Positions 36,701 to 48,589 of a DNA stretch of 64,000 bases are shown here, piece after piece. This stretch comes from Rhodamnia argentea (taxonomy: Eukaryota > Streptophyta > Magnoliopsida > Myrtales > Myrtaceae). Numbering within the stretch: the stretch's first letter is position 1; each line of letters starts with the position of its first letter. The notes below the pieces were generated by a model. The model did not search any database. It saw nothing but the letters and a program-made list of their open reading frames with translations, and was not told the origin of the DNA. The stretch covers positions 3,658,001 through 3,722,000 of the forward strand of contig NC_063157.1 of assembly GCF_020921035.1 (NCBI RefSeq), given 5' to 3'. The position numbers were made by a program, and so were the translations under genes.

Positions 36701-39700
36701 CAGAAGAAGATAACATCATCAAGTACATAGCTGTTGATGTTAGTATTAAAGCAAAGTTTATGTAAAGAGTTCACTAACACTGACAGGAACTCTTACTGAT
36801 CAGCAGATTTTGATATTTCATGGCTGGGGTATCAAGTCAAAATCCCAAATGGAATGGACAATATTTCTTACTAGTCTAGCAACTAAGCTCCTCTAAAACA
36901 GGAATCCTCTATGCTTTCGTTTGTGAAAGAAGAGATAGCGCTCAATCATCTACGAGAAAAAAAGACCACTAGCATTGTTTACTTCTCTGGCAATTAACTC
37001 GGCTACTCCATCTTCAGAACGAGATCATCAGCCTTTTATGCTATAGTACAAAACAAGGAGAGAGGCAGATGAGTGGTAATCCCCATCAGGTAGTGTACAC
37101 TGAGAGTTCGGTGCAGACGAATCACCTTGCACTTCACGGGCGGCAAAAGGAGCAAAGGGTTGATTATCAAGCTTTTCCACATCTGAGGCCGACCTTCTCT
37201 GAGATCTTCTCTTCACAACAAAGAATGCCACGACTGCCCCAACAAGCAGAATTGATATGATTATTCCAGCTACTCCGCCACCGCCTATTCCTGATTTCTT
37301 GCTTCCACTGCCAGAACCGCCATTTGATGGGCTGTTTCCAGAACCAGAGTTCTTATTGTGATTCGGTTTGAAGGCTGAAGGTGTACCTGGAGGTGGTGGG
37401 GGCGCAGGGCCTGAGCTCCAAGAATTACCATCTTTCCTGTCAAGGAGATTCAGACCCATAATGTGAATGAGTCGTCATTTGAGAGAGAAATACCAAATTG
37501 ACTTAAAGTTAGATGCTCACTGGAGATTAATATTTTTCAGCTGCACCGGTATCCATCCCGTAAATTGGTTGTTTGCAACATTCCTGAGATGTGCAGAAGT
37601 AAAATCATGTCATTAAGTTGCCAGAACCAGGGCACAGCAAACTAGCAACGGCAACACTGTTACTCACAGATTTTCGAGCGGAAGATTGGCAAGGACATTT
37701 ATATCCCCATTGAATTGATTGTTCTGCAAGTACCTTTACAAGGATGAATGAGGATGGTAAGGAAAGCATCACGATGATGGACCAAGTTTTTACAGGTAAA
37801 TCAGTGGCCAACGCTTACATGGTGGTCATGCTTGAGAGGGAACTAATACTTTGAGGCAGATTGCCGGATAGTTGATTAAAAGAGACATCCCTGAAACAAC
37901 AAAGAACACCAACTCAGAAAAATGTTATATCAACTAACCGAGGAGGTACTAGACACTTTGTCAAATTATTCAAACAAAAAAGAAAATTTCTGGTTAAGGG
38001 AATCTCTGAAGACTCCATCGACCTAATTTATGTAAAAATGAATGCCAATGAATAATTAATTAAAGGAGGATGAAGAACTGCTTCAACATCCTCAGTTAAG
38101 CAAAAGCAATTTTCTACAGTCCACCAAAATGAGCGTAGGTAAGAAAGGGATCTCACAGGGTAGTGAGGGAAGAAAGCTGTCCAAACATATCGTTCAATGC
38201 GCCCTGAAGCTGATTGTGGCCAAGGTTTCTACAGTTCAACAAAAAGAGATCCTAAGTTATAAATTCCAACGGTAAGAACCACACATAATAGGATTGAGTC
38301 CACTTACAGGTACTTAAGAGAGGTCAGTTGAGAAATTGACCATGGGATTTGCCCATTAAAATTATTATTAGCAAGGTTTCTGCACGGAAAAGCCATATAT
38401 ATACACACATTAATGCAACCGCTTCAGGTATAAAAGTGGCAGATACAAAAAGCTGTTGAAAATAAAAAGAAAATGAGAAGACAGGAAATGAAGTGCACGT
38501 TTAACATACAATCTTTGCACTTTTAGAGGAATTTGATAAGGTAGCTGTCCTCCAATATTGTTATTGCTGAGATCTCTGCGAAAGAACAACACGTTATGAA
38601 ACATTTTGTTGGATAACCGGTTTAAGCAGATCAAATAAGGCCATCTATCTTACAGATTTATCACTGATGTCATGGTTTGAAGCTTGTAACCAACCGACCC
38701 AGAAAGGCTAAGACCTGGCAATTTACTGACAAAAGATAACAGCACATCACAATATTAGAGATCAGAAAATGCACAGAGATAGCTAAAGATGAATCAAGGT
38801 CGATGTTAGAATATCACATTTCAGTGACCCTGGAGCCGGAGCAAGTAATTCCTTTCCAAGACTGTCCACATGGATCGCCACCACTGCCACTCCATTGAGT
38901 CAGTTGAGAAGGTTGGTTTAGAAAGCTATACATCTCCTGTAAAGCAGCAGCTGTGCATTGGACGAAACACAAGCAGAAAAATTAATTGATGTAAAAATGA
39001 ACCAGATAGCAAATTATTTGCTGTCAAGCTGAGAATTTCTCAGACATGCTTTGATTTATCAATGCAAAGTCAATCATAAAGTCAGACCTGCTGTCAATAA
39101 AAATCATGAATCCTAGGAAACATGTCAATCATTGAACAGGTAAAAGAGCACTTCTGAAGGTAACAAGACGGAGTTAAGAAATTGCCTATTGCACTTCTAC
39201 TCTTTTTCACTTCCATAAATTAAATTCCGAGAGTATACGAGACGACGAGACGACAATCCGACCGATGAATGTAAAATTCTTTGCCAATCCTCCTATTTGC
39301 TTCACTTCATGTTTATTATACTGCAGCAATAGTCTCAATCAACATCAAATCACATCAAACCGTAGAAGATATGCGCAATGTTGAACCTTCCATCACAAAC
39401 TGCTAGTCTTAGCCAAAACCATTAGCAGAACTCAACACAAATTCTGAATGGCCTTAAAAGTATATTTTCATATTGTCGTTCCTTTCTAACCAAATCCTAT
39501 GTCTTTCATTACAGATGGAGTGGGCCGACACTGGCCACAAACTCCATTTAAGCATCAACCAAGCAAACTCCCACCTGAGTTTGAAATTCGGCGAGTTTGA
39601 TATGAATAATAGGCCGATTATATAATCATGAGCTAAGTATTGGACGCTTACACTGATCCACATCACTTCCTATATGAGCTGCAGTCATAACTGTGCTCAG

Positions 39701-40118
39701 TATAAACAAATCTATCTGGACTCCTAAAAAGAACCAACTTTATTTCACTATCAACAGGCTCTAGAAATCCTTCGATCTGATCTGCTCTCCAAAGCAGCGT
39801 ACAACAGACAAATCCAGGGATGTGAAAATGCAAAAAGCTCAGTGACTGATGAATTAAGCAAATTTTTCCAACCCAGAAGCAAGATCCAGTGACCCAGAAA
39901 GACTTTTCTTTTATTTTACAAGAAGGAAGCTCATGGAAAGAGAGATAACATTGCAGATTGCAGAGCAGGGAGACATGAGAGGAGCTTCCAGCTGCAAACG
40001 AAAAAGAAAGAAGATGGGGTTACTGCTCACCGTCAGATTGATCTGTATCAGCATTAATGGAAGTGAATGTAGAGCCCAGAATGCAAATTTCGAGCATTAT
40101 CAGGAACACCGACATCAT
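33733..40118 (-). CDS. STRUBBELIG-receptor family (SRF) LRR receptor-like pseudokinase
   Basis: Sixteen exons on the minus strand join without lesions. Exon 1 (40118-40031) encodes the signal peptide ([15 protein letters not shown]). Exon 2 (38950-38818) has the cap with [14 protein letters not shown]. Seven short exons follow to about 37520, beginning KLPGLSL, DLSNNN, NLANNN, NLGHNQ, DVSFNQ, QNNQFNG and NVANNQ. Exon 10 (about 37450-37100) has a proline-rich stretch and the membrane helix [20 protein letters not shown] juxtamembrane part ([15 protein letters not shown]) is followed by a kinase domain with [32 protein letters not shown] and [11 protein letters not shown], and a TAG at 33733-33735. 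HRD is HKN ([13 protein letters not shown]) and DFG is SDCG, so catalysis is unlikely; this is normal in the family, where STRUBBELIG acts without kinase activity in tissue patterning. About 700 residues. Closest to SRF3/6/7 from memory. Two ATGs (40118, 40115) are possible starts. Confidence 0.93.
36051..36786. repeat. 367-bp tandem duplication inside an SRF intron
   Basis: Copy 1 (36051-36417) and copy 2 (36418-about 36786) share long runs such as AATGATCACTACTGG, ATGGATTGTTCCCAGTTTTA and GATTTGGCTGGGCACCAT. The second copy contains a frame with [14 protein letters not shown], which recalls the start of a copia Pol region, so the unit may derive from a retroelement. Divergence is only a few percent by eye, so the duplication is recent. 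Confidence 0.85.
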
Positions 40119-40962
40119 CTTCTTCTTCCTCCCCCTCCCCCTCGCACTCTCCATCACTCCTCTCAAGTGCTCTTGATCTCTCTCTCTCCCCCTCCCCCCA
40201 CAAAAGCACTGACCCAAAAGAAGCAAAAAGGCCACATCAATCAGCCCTTTTCCTTACTAATCTTTTACTTATATATAATTATAGATTTATGGCAAGAAAA
40301 AGCTGGCACGCACGAATTGCCAAAAGAATCCAAAGCCACAGACAAAAAAAAGAAAAGTAGTCCTAAAAACTCATTCCCATAATAATTTTCTTAAATTCCC
40401 TTCTAATATTTATTAAATGTTTTCTGACCTTCTTGAAGTGAAAATACAGATCCAGAAAGGGAAAGGTGCAACCTTTCGTGGGGTACCGCGTTCATGTGTG
40501 CAATGGACACGTATTTTGTCCGAGAGGTGGATTTTGTTCCCTTTCTTGTTAACCCCACAACAAAAAAACAAGGAGTGAATTTCCATTGACAGAGCCAAAG
40601 AGAAAGTCTAGCGGACGTGTAGCTTTCACTAGGATCACACGCTTCAAGTCTTATTCGCTTTGATTATACGAAAAAAAAAATACATTAAAAAATCAAACTT
40701 TAGAGTGAGGCATTAGTAGCTTTCACAGGAGTCGGCAGAAGAATAACAATGAAGATCTCGAAGACCGAGCCGAGATGTGTTTTTTCACTGCGAAAAGCAA
40801 TATGGTAAAAAACAAACAGGGATCAAAATGAATTTCACTGTTTTCCCCGTCCTGGCAAGTTGGCCAATCCTGTGGTTACGGGAGAGCGTCACGAGATTCT
40901 TGTACGTATTATAGAACAAAACCCCTGTTCGTATTCGAACCCTGTCATCGTCTTCCTGGTCA

Positions 40963-41345
40963 GTTCCAATCTCCATAAAAGAACGATCTTGATCTGCAAC
41001 TCGTCACCCATGTCCATTGCCGATGTCGCCGAACATCCGACTCAAGAAAATAGCGGATCTCCGACCCGAAAAGAAACCGGAGTTAGGGCATTGAAAATTG
41101 TTTTTGGGGTAGTGCTGTTCATCGTCTTCCTGGTCATAGATCGTTTCCCTCTGAACTAATGAAGTTCCAATCTCCATAAAAGAACGATCTTGATCTGCAA
41201 CTCGTCACCCATCTCCGTTAACGATGTCGCCGAACATCCGACTCAAGAAAATAGTGGATCCCCGACCCGGAAAGTAACCCGAGTTAGATTGGGTTTGGGG
41301 TTAGACCGAAAACCCAGAATCACGCGGGCCGTTGAAAATTGCGTC
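40963..41345. repeat. 201-bp tandem duplication
   Basis: The block GTTCCAATCTCCATAAAAGA, TTGATCTGCAACTCGTCACC, GATGTCGCCGAACATCCGAC starts at 40963 and again at 41164. Both copies carry CGACCCG and end in a GTTGAAAATTG or ATTGAAAATTG word. It lies upstream of the SRF gene in a stretch (40119-43954) that otherwise shows no gene. Confidence 0.8.
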
Positions 41346-41923
41346 GGGGGGTCGGGGGGTAGTGTTGATTACTTGATTGTCAACGTCGGTGCCAGAGAAG
41401 ATGAAGGTGGTATGGCACTTCTTTCCATACACCTAGCTTTTCTGAAATTCTCTTTTTGCCCCTACGTTTACTTCAATTTCCCATTTAGTACCCACTCTTC
41501 TTCTTCCTTCCTTCCCTCTTTTCCTACAGAACAGTGCCATTCTGACAGTTTGGCTGCACCATGTTTCCTCGGTACTCTAATTAATTGGTATTAACAAGAT
41601 TTATTTGAGCTTAATTTATTCTAATGCCCCCGGAATTTGTCAGAAATTCCTTCTCTCGAGATGGAAATCGAGTAAATAAAAAGAGCTCTTGGAAGAATGT
41701 AATGTGATTAGTCAGAAATTACATAGTATAATCTTGGAAAATTCGGCTGCCCTTCCAATTAAATAATTTCCTTGATACGAGCAAATAAAGAAATAAACCA
41801 AGAGAATTTACGGAGGCCGACAAAAAGAGAAATTGCTCTCTTTTTTTTTTTTGTGTGTGTCAATAAATGGGGTCACTACATTAGTTTCATTTGTAAACAG
41901 TAATTAAGGTCGGTCCATCCCAA

Positions 41924-42115
41924 AGCTTCATTTATTTTACTAAAAATGAATAATTTGAAATGATCGAAAGATACTTTTATTATTCACGAAAATATTTAAA
42001 TATAAATTGTCATCCTTAATAAAATCGAAAATATTTTTATTAATCATTTCAAAATATAATTCTTTTTAAAAAAATTAATTAAATTATTTATTTTTCACGA
42101 AATAAACATAAATTA
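41924..42115. repeat. degenerate AT-rich MITE
   Basis: Arms CATTTATTTTACTAAAAATG (left) and the reverse complement of ATTTATTTTTCACGAAATAA (right) resemble the ends of the clearer element at 42613-42832, so this is probably an older copy of the same family. Confidence 0.4.
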
Positions 42116-42612
42116 TTGTCATTTTCTTCCTCCACGAAATCGACATTTGAAGAGAATATGGGTGGCGGCCACTACAGCCATCAATCAACGGGCACATCTG
42201 TCTAGTATCTTCCACTATGTGACGACACAAAAGACACATGTTCATCAATGCCAGCGGGACAACAACATCATGGCTAGATTTTAATTAAGTTCTCCACATA
42301 TAACAACAAAAACCTAAGACAACTAAGGTTCGCAAAAGTCTCTCTTTTTTTTTTTTTTTCCTTCCACAAGGACACAAGATTGAATATATTGCACTTTGAC
42401 CCACCAAATTTGAAAAAAAAAAATGAGGTTTGGAAATTATTGGTTGCGGCATTGAATCCGTTAAGGTATATGACCCACCCACTAGAGGCGGGATATAACA
42501 AAGATGGGGTGGAGCGGCTCCATTTAGTTTTTCAATTCGGCCACAAATTTAAGTTAGCGATTGAGAGTTGGCATTGCTTCTTTTCAAAGGCATGATTAGG
42601 CAGTACCATCTA

Positions 42613-42832
42613 GGCTTTATCTGTTTTGTGAAAGATAAATAATTTAAAAAAAATATCACTTATAAAAATGAATGAACGAAAAATATTTTTTGAATCCATG
42701 GAAGTAATTTAACGTAAGCTATTATCAATAATTGGAACTTTTCGGATTGATTAATTATTTCAATCGATACGAGCAGTTGTTTTAAGGAAAATATTTTTCC
42801 AATCATTTATTTTTCGCGAAACAAACGGAGCC
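42613..42832. mobile_element. Tourist-like MITE, 220 bp
   Basis: The left end GGCTTTATCTGTTTTGTGAA pairs with the reverse complement of the right end, GGCTCCGTTTGTTTCGCGAA. A three-base flank CTA precedes and TTA follows, consistent with an aged TTA target duplication of a PIF/Harbinger MITE. The interior is AT-rich and non-coding. Confidence 0.6.
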
Positions 42833-43954
42833 TTAATCTCGAAGGTTCGGGCGTTGGGAGGTGGGACGAGAACCCGAAATCGAGGAATTTATCGCTCTCG
42901 GATCGAATCCCACGTAGTAATACGGTTGGGAAAAGATTTGAGATCGGACGAGATGCACGCAATATCCGTTATTGGGATATTCTGATGGTGTTAACAGATC
43001 AACTCTAATAGAAAATATGCTATTAAAGAAAAGAAAAAGTGTACTAGGTTTTAATTTTTATGAGAAAATAAAACATTATAACACGTACTGAGATAATATT
43101 TTCGCGAGAATCGCCATTTTGGTGTATCCACTGTAAAATTATAAAAATTATGACGTCACTGTCAAGGAAGATAGAACCATAATAGCGATTAAGAAATTGA
43201 AGCACCTAAAACATAAAGTTAACGAAAAATTCGTTCGTTTTCATGTACTTGATGAACCACCGTCCGTGCCGACGTCGTGCTCCATATAATGTGACAAATG
43301 CTTGATGAGGAGGGAAGGAGACGTGTCGCGCGAATGATGCGTTTAGGATTAAAAAAAAGAAAGAAGAAAAATTCGTAATTAGATTGGAAAGTAGATGGAA
43401 TAATTGAATAATTATATGTATGATGATGAAAATGACAGATAAAGGGGATTCGTGGGTGGTGACGTCACACCCGAAAGTGTTGAATTTATTGCGTGCCACG
43501 AAGATGAAACTTAGGCAGAGGAGGGAGACAGCTTGTCCGAAATACGTAGTCGTCGGTCGTGGCCTCGCCTTTCCTTTGCATCTAGTCGGTGCATGTGCCC
43601 GGTCTTAAGGTGGGCTGGCCCCGCTAGTGCTAATATTTCCGAAGCAGCTGCTTTTGACAGGGAAATTTCCATTTAGTTGTGTAGTTTAGAATATTTATTT
43701 TGGAGACTAGGGTTTAGGAAAGTTATAAGAGAGAGAAAAAAAATTTGAAACTTTCCAATTTTTCTTCTTTTAATGACTCGCGATTTTTCTTTCGCTTCCC
43801 GTATATATTGTCAACCGCTAAACTTTGATAGAAGTAAGTCGCGTATAAGGTTGTTCAACATGGTGCTCAGTCAAAACTCACGAAATATGCTCATATCAAA
43901 CCGGCCATGTAGTAAAGGAGCCGAAGATTTCGCGTGTAATCTGGGAGAAGTACC

Positions 43955-44579
43955 GGAAAAGTCAAAAGCACGTCACGTTTGTGACAATCTAGTTATGTAC
44001 CTTTCAACTATGCCGATTTAGTCCTAAATATTTTCACATTTCGCCAATTTAGTCCACCAAGTCAAATTTAGCCGGAAGTCGTTGACATGGATGTTAAGAA
44101 ATGGCTAATTTTGGTGTGAATAAATTTTCAAATTTTCTGAATTTTTTTAATTAATTTTAGTAATTTTTTCTCTCTTTTTTAAATTTTTTCCTTTTTTTTC
44201 CCTTTTTCTTTTCTTTGTGGCGAGTGAGGGTCATACTGTCGCCTACCGCCATGGTCTTGGCAAGGCCGGTCGGGCGATGGCTGCGACCCTAGCCGGCCAC
44301 GCTTAAAAGAAAAAGGAAAGAAGGAAAAAAAAAAGGAAAAAAATATTAACAAAAAGTAATTTAAAATTAATGAAAATATTAAAATATAAATAAAAAAATA
44401 TCTACGTTGGCCGCAATCGTGCCACACATGATGATGGACGTCCACGTTAGCAATTTACGATCAAAATCGATTGGATGGACTAAACCGATAAAATGTGAAA
44501 ATATTTAAAACTCAATTGAAATGTTTAGAACGGAATCGGTACAAGTGCAGTAAGTTTAGGATTTGTTTTATACTTTTCC
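43955..44579. repeat. inverted-repeat element with GC-rich core, 625 bp
   Basis: The left arm from GGAAAAGTCAAAAGC through CTAAATATTTTCACATTT and CAATTTAGTCCACC matches the right arm in reverse complement (GGAAAAGTATAAAAC, TTAAATATTTTCACATTT, CGGTTTAGTCCATC). Arms of about 200 bases surround a GC-rich core with GCAAGGCCGGTCGGGCGATG. No open frame is convincing. The same architecture recurs at 46687-47175. Confidence 0.65.
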
Positions 44580-46686
44580 CTATATAATCTCATAAAGCAC
44601 ACGGACGATCACATGTTTGGGGCACTGTGATTGATTTTGTTCACCGTTTCATTCGATGCGGCGAGTTTATATTTAGGGGGTAATTTAAGAACATCTTTGT
44701 ACACATGTATTATATACGTGGAGCGCCTCATGAAGGGGGCAAAGCAGAGATGCTGCAGAAAAATTGCGGCAAATGAGCTCCACAGAATTGTTTTTAGGAG
44801 TGGGGTTTGGTTTATCCTCCTTCGGTCCTTTTCTTTCCCATCTTTGAAGTGCCATGCACTCATTTCATTCACCATAGAGGCCTACATCCGACTCTAGGGC
44901 TAGTGCCGACCGCACAAAAACTCCTGACGTTTTCATATTTGGTATTGCCTACAACCTAAGGAGAGACATCATGCCCAAAAATGTCACTTTGTGTATCTGA
45001 CGCCACTAATTTCACTGTTCCGTTAATGATATTTTCCTTTTGGGGATTGGTGTCGGTAAATGCAAATTGTTTTGTAGTGCGGTCCGACGTTCAGATGGAT
45101 CTGCAACAGTTGACGGGCCATGCGCAAATTCGTCACACTCAATTTTTCCCCACCTCATCGAACCTTCCGTTCCCAACTCGAGCATCCGATGGCCATCACG
45201 AGACCACCGGGAGAAAACAGCTAATTCACGAGGCGCTTTGACTGTTTTGCTTGTCGCGAAAGTGCAAATCCATTATCGGGTTCTAACAGTTCACGCTATT
45301 ATTCATCATAGGCGAAACCATTGCCATCTTCTTGCTAAGACTGTTCGCATCGGCAATCATCTTCATGTTCTATCGTAAAGATCACGATTTCATTTAAATG
45401 GTTTCCATCTGACTTTTTTGCTTCAAAGAATACAACTCGACTCTTGCAATTTTCTCTTTTCGACCAGGCAGAGAGGAGAAGCAAAATACCTAATGCGAGC
45501 ATTGCAATTTTCTTCGGACTTATATAATGTCTCTCCATATTGCAAGCTATCATTGGACGGTCAATAAAGCTAAAGGCCGGATTGAATAAGGTTTTGCATT
45601 GGTGGATGGGCCGGGAAAAGTACACACATGCCTTTGTTTGTCCAATTTGATCTATAGGATCTCAATTCAAGTGACATGCACGAGCTTCATGGAATTTCTC
45701 GCAAGAAAGTTTGAAGTTGATACTGATAAAGAGTTTGTTGGGTTTGCTCCTGTAGCAGCAAATCCACAAAAGTGCTCGAAAGAGTTCGATAGAGATGCCT
45801 CAAAAGAGTTCGACGGAGATGCTAACAATATAGTGCGACGTTTCTCATCAAGCAAGGCCTCATCAGTGTTCTTCAAATCTATAATGGGCTTGTTAAACTC
45901 ATTTAAATGGGCTTTGCTATATGTACTCGAATGCAAGACATCATTTTCAATACATACGAATGATTGTTCAAATCCTTCATTCGCCTAAAATTTTGTTCAT
46001 AACGCTCATTTGATAGGGGCCTGAAAAGAGTATTCGTATTCAGGAACTCGTGCTCCGACACTATGTGAGATTTTATAAGATCACTGTCAATTATTCTGAA
46101 AACTTAAGCCGTTAAACAAATGCTTAAATTAATAATTAAATATTTTATCAAAACCTAAAATCTCTCGGTATATTATTTTGAGAGCACCACTACCGCTCGT
46201 ACCGAGAATCTCTACCAGTTTGGCTCTCTTTTTCCCTAACCTCAAAAGATTCTACCTCAATGTCATTGCAATCGAGGAATGTCTTTTCTGTTTTTATTTT
46301 GCTTTTATTTTACGAGGGATATCGTGCAAGATAAGATTTTTTTTTTTTTTTTGCCAATTTCGAGGAAATGTAGAAAAGCAACGATGCTTGTGCTCTCTTG
46401 CATGGCAAAATGCATATGGATCCAAGTTCCAAAATAAATCCGCATGTTCAGTGCGAAGGAGGCAAAACATCGACATCTTTGAGGAACCTCGGAACTTGGG
46501 TGTTGAATTTGATCGGGATACTACCAAACAATTTTCTAGAGATTGACTAATGTCATCTTATCGAAGATGGGTCGCATTGGCTCATCGATAATCCAAAATG
46601 TTATGCTGATTTAAAACCCTATTCATTCATATTGTCCAGCCTCAAATGTGGGGGTTTCCATAGGTTATACGGATAAAAAAACGTAG
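44580..46686. other. no gene recognised; one unassigned 129-codon frame
   Basis: The frame at 45599-45988 (plus) contains DKEFVGFAPVAANP and repeats EFDRDASKEFDGDAN. A similar EFDRDTTKQF phrase appears at about 46510, so the two may be remnants of one family. No known domain is seen and no ATG context or splice structure supports a gene. Confidence 0.35.
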
Positions 46687-47175
46687 AGAAAATTGTTAAA
46701 AAAAAAGGTCCTAAATCTGTTTCACTTTTGTTAATTTAATCATAACCTACCATTTTTTTTTCAATTAAGTCCTAAATCTTTTTATATGTTGTCAATTGAA
46801 TCCATCCGACTAATTTCCCGTAAATCGCTAACATGGACGCTGGGAATCGTACGTGGCACAACTAGTACCGACATTGATAATTTTTTAATTTTATTTTATT
46901 TTTTTCAAATTTTTTATTATTTTTTCCTTTTCCATTTTTCGACGACCCTCGTCAGCCGCCGAGAAAAGAAAAACAAAGAAATAAGGAAAATTTAAAAAAA
47001 AAATTATAAATAATAAAAAATCAAAAAAATTTAATATATTACTAAAATTGTCCACGTCAGCACCAGCCATGCCATGTCAACAATTTTCGGTCAAATTGGG
47101 TAGATGGACTCAATTGACAAAAGATGAAAAGACTTAGGACTCGATTTAAGGTTTATAACTTTCTAGATAATTTTC
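46687..47175. repeat. inverted-repeat element, second copy of the 44-kb type
   Basis: The left arm (TTAAGTCCTAAATCTTTTTA, TTGTCAATTGAATCCATC, ATCGCTAACATGGACGC) pairs with the right arm in reverse complement (GAGTCCTAAGTCTTTTCATC, TTGTCAATTGAGTCCATC). The core has CGACGACCCTCGTCAGCCGC. No coding capacity. Confidence 0.6.
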
Positions 47176-47708
47176 CAAAAAAAAAAAAACGTATGTTGCC
47201 GTGTTTATTTGACCGTTCTTTCTATTAGTCATTTAGTTGACGTGAACGAGAAAATGGAAATTAGGGTTTGAGAAGAATGATGGTATTTGCATCAATACAT
47301 CTATTTAGTTTTCCTTTTGCAAGAGATTTGAAAGATACATTGTTTGTCCCACAACTAACATTTTTCAAGAGACATTTCGATCATTGTTGCAGGCACAAGA
47401 GGAGTGTTAAACAAGCATATATATTGCCGGACCCTGTCTCATGAACGCCATTCTCAATCAATCCCCTTGCCTCGTCTTCATTAGGCAACTTCTCCTACTT
47501 TCACGTTCAACCTAGCTATTTTTCTAATCTCATGGATCATATTTGTCTTAAATTATAACATAAAAATTAAAAAAAAATACAAAAAAAAACTCTTTTTTGA
47601 ATAATGTATATGTGTGTGTAGTCTTCTCTTAGGAAACGATGCATTCAAATCGACTGCTTAATTTCATTCTCTTCACGTCCTCTTTAATTGTCCTCTAGTC
47701 AACTCTCT

Positions 47709-47717
47709 TATATAAAT
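47709..47717 (+). promoter_or_regulatory. TATA box of the DVL/RTFL-like gene
   Basis: TATATAAAT lies 70-78 bases upstream of the first ATG at 47787, a position that would give a 5' leader of about 40-45 bases. Confidence 0.5.
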
Positions 47718-47786
47718 GCTCTCGAGTCCTTAGCCCCACTCCTCGTTCGTGTAGGCTCCTTTTGAATTTTCAGTCATCTTCAGCAC

Positions 47787-47975
47787 ATGCTCATGGCCGA
47801 GCTTCATCCATGGAAATGTGATGAGGCCAAGGCCTGCACCAGAAGGAAGGGAAGGATCAATGGCCTCACCAGGAAGTGTGCTTCCCTGGTTCGAGAACGG
47901 CGTGCCCGCATTTACATCCTACGCCGTTGTGCCACCATGCTCCTTCGGTCTTACATATGCGGAGATGGTCGCTGA
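47787..47975 (+). CDS. DVL/ROTUNDIFOLIA-like (RTFL) small polypeptide
   Basis: A single-exon frame of 62 codons. Residues 31-52 read KCASLVRERRARIYILRRC plus ATML, matching the conserved DVL/RTF domain (consensus C..LVKEQRARFYI.RRC..ML). These short plant-only peptides associate with the plasma membrane; overexpression in Arabidopsis shortens organs by altering cell proliferation along the axis. The upstream part is basic and cysteine-containing (CDEAKACTRRKGR), as is common in the family. The usual tryptophan a few residues after ML is absent (LLRSYICGDGR), so the C-terminus is somewhat unusual. A second ATG at 47793 could also be used. A TATA box precedes it at a suitable distance. It is easily missed because of its size and the surrounding repeats. 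Confidence 0.8.
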   Translation: MLMAELHPWKCDEAKACTRRKGRINGLTRKCASLVRERRARIYILRRCATMLLRSYICGDGR

Positions 47976-48589
47976 TTCACCTCCTTCAAAAAGCCTTATG
48001 TTTTTATCCTCGATCGCTTCTCTCGGCCCCGGTCGGGTCATTCTGATCTTTTGCTTCATCAGGTCCTACGCCCACAAAGCTTTAGCTGACTACATATTGG
48101 TTACTCCATCCAACATAGATCAAATCTCAAGTACTTCGTCTCGTGCGTGTCCCATTTTTTATCCTGGCGGCGATGGCGACGCGAGTCACGGGCTAGGGTT
48201 CTCGTTCGACGCCCGAGGCGAAGTTTGTCAAGAAACCGACATGGAAAGAGAAACAACGTGATCGTAGTGATTCCTTGTGAGTTGTGACAATGCCAATGAA
48301 TATCTCTCCTTTCCCTTTCTTCATTTTTGGTTTCTTCGTTTCAGGAGAAGCTTGGGAGGAGATCATATTGTAATTCCCTCGCTATGTCGGCAAGGCCATC
48401 ATTATAATATTCTCAAATATTAACGCTCTCTTCCCTCTTTTGCCTTCTGTTATTTCGATCAATATGCATGCATGGGATGTATGTTTGTTTGGTCTTGATA
48501 AATTAAGGGCAATAATTCGTAATTGTTTTTTGTGAAAAAGCTTTGCTAAATAATTAATAATCATTTTAATAATCTGCCGCTAGCTGAAA
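47976..48589. other. 3' flank of the DVL-like gene, no further gene
   Basis: Open frames overlap the DVL-like gene in other frames and continue to 48261 but carry no recognisable motif. This is probably the 3' untranslated region and intergenic sequence. Confidence 0.4.

Noticed and set aside
42880..42910. B-box-like GGATCGAATCCCACG
   Set aside because: No A box or cloverleaf at the right distance, so neither a tRNA nor a clear SINE is supported.
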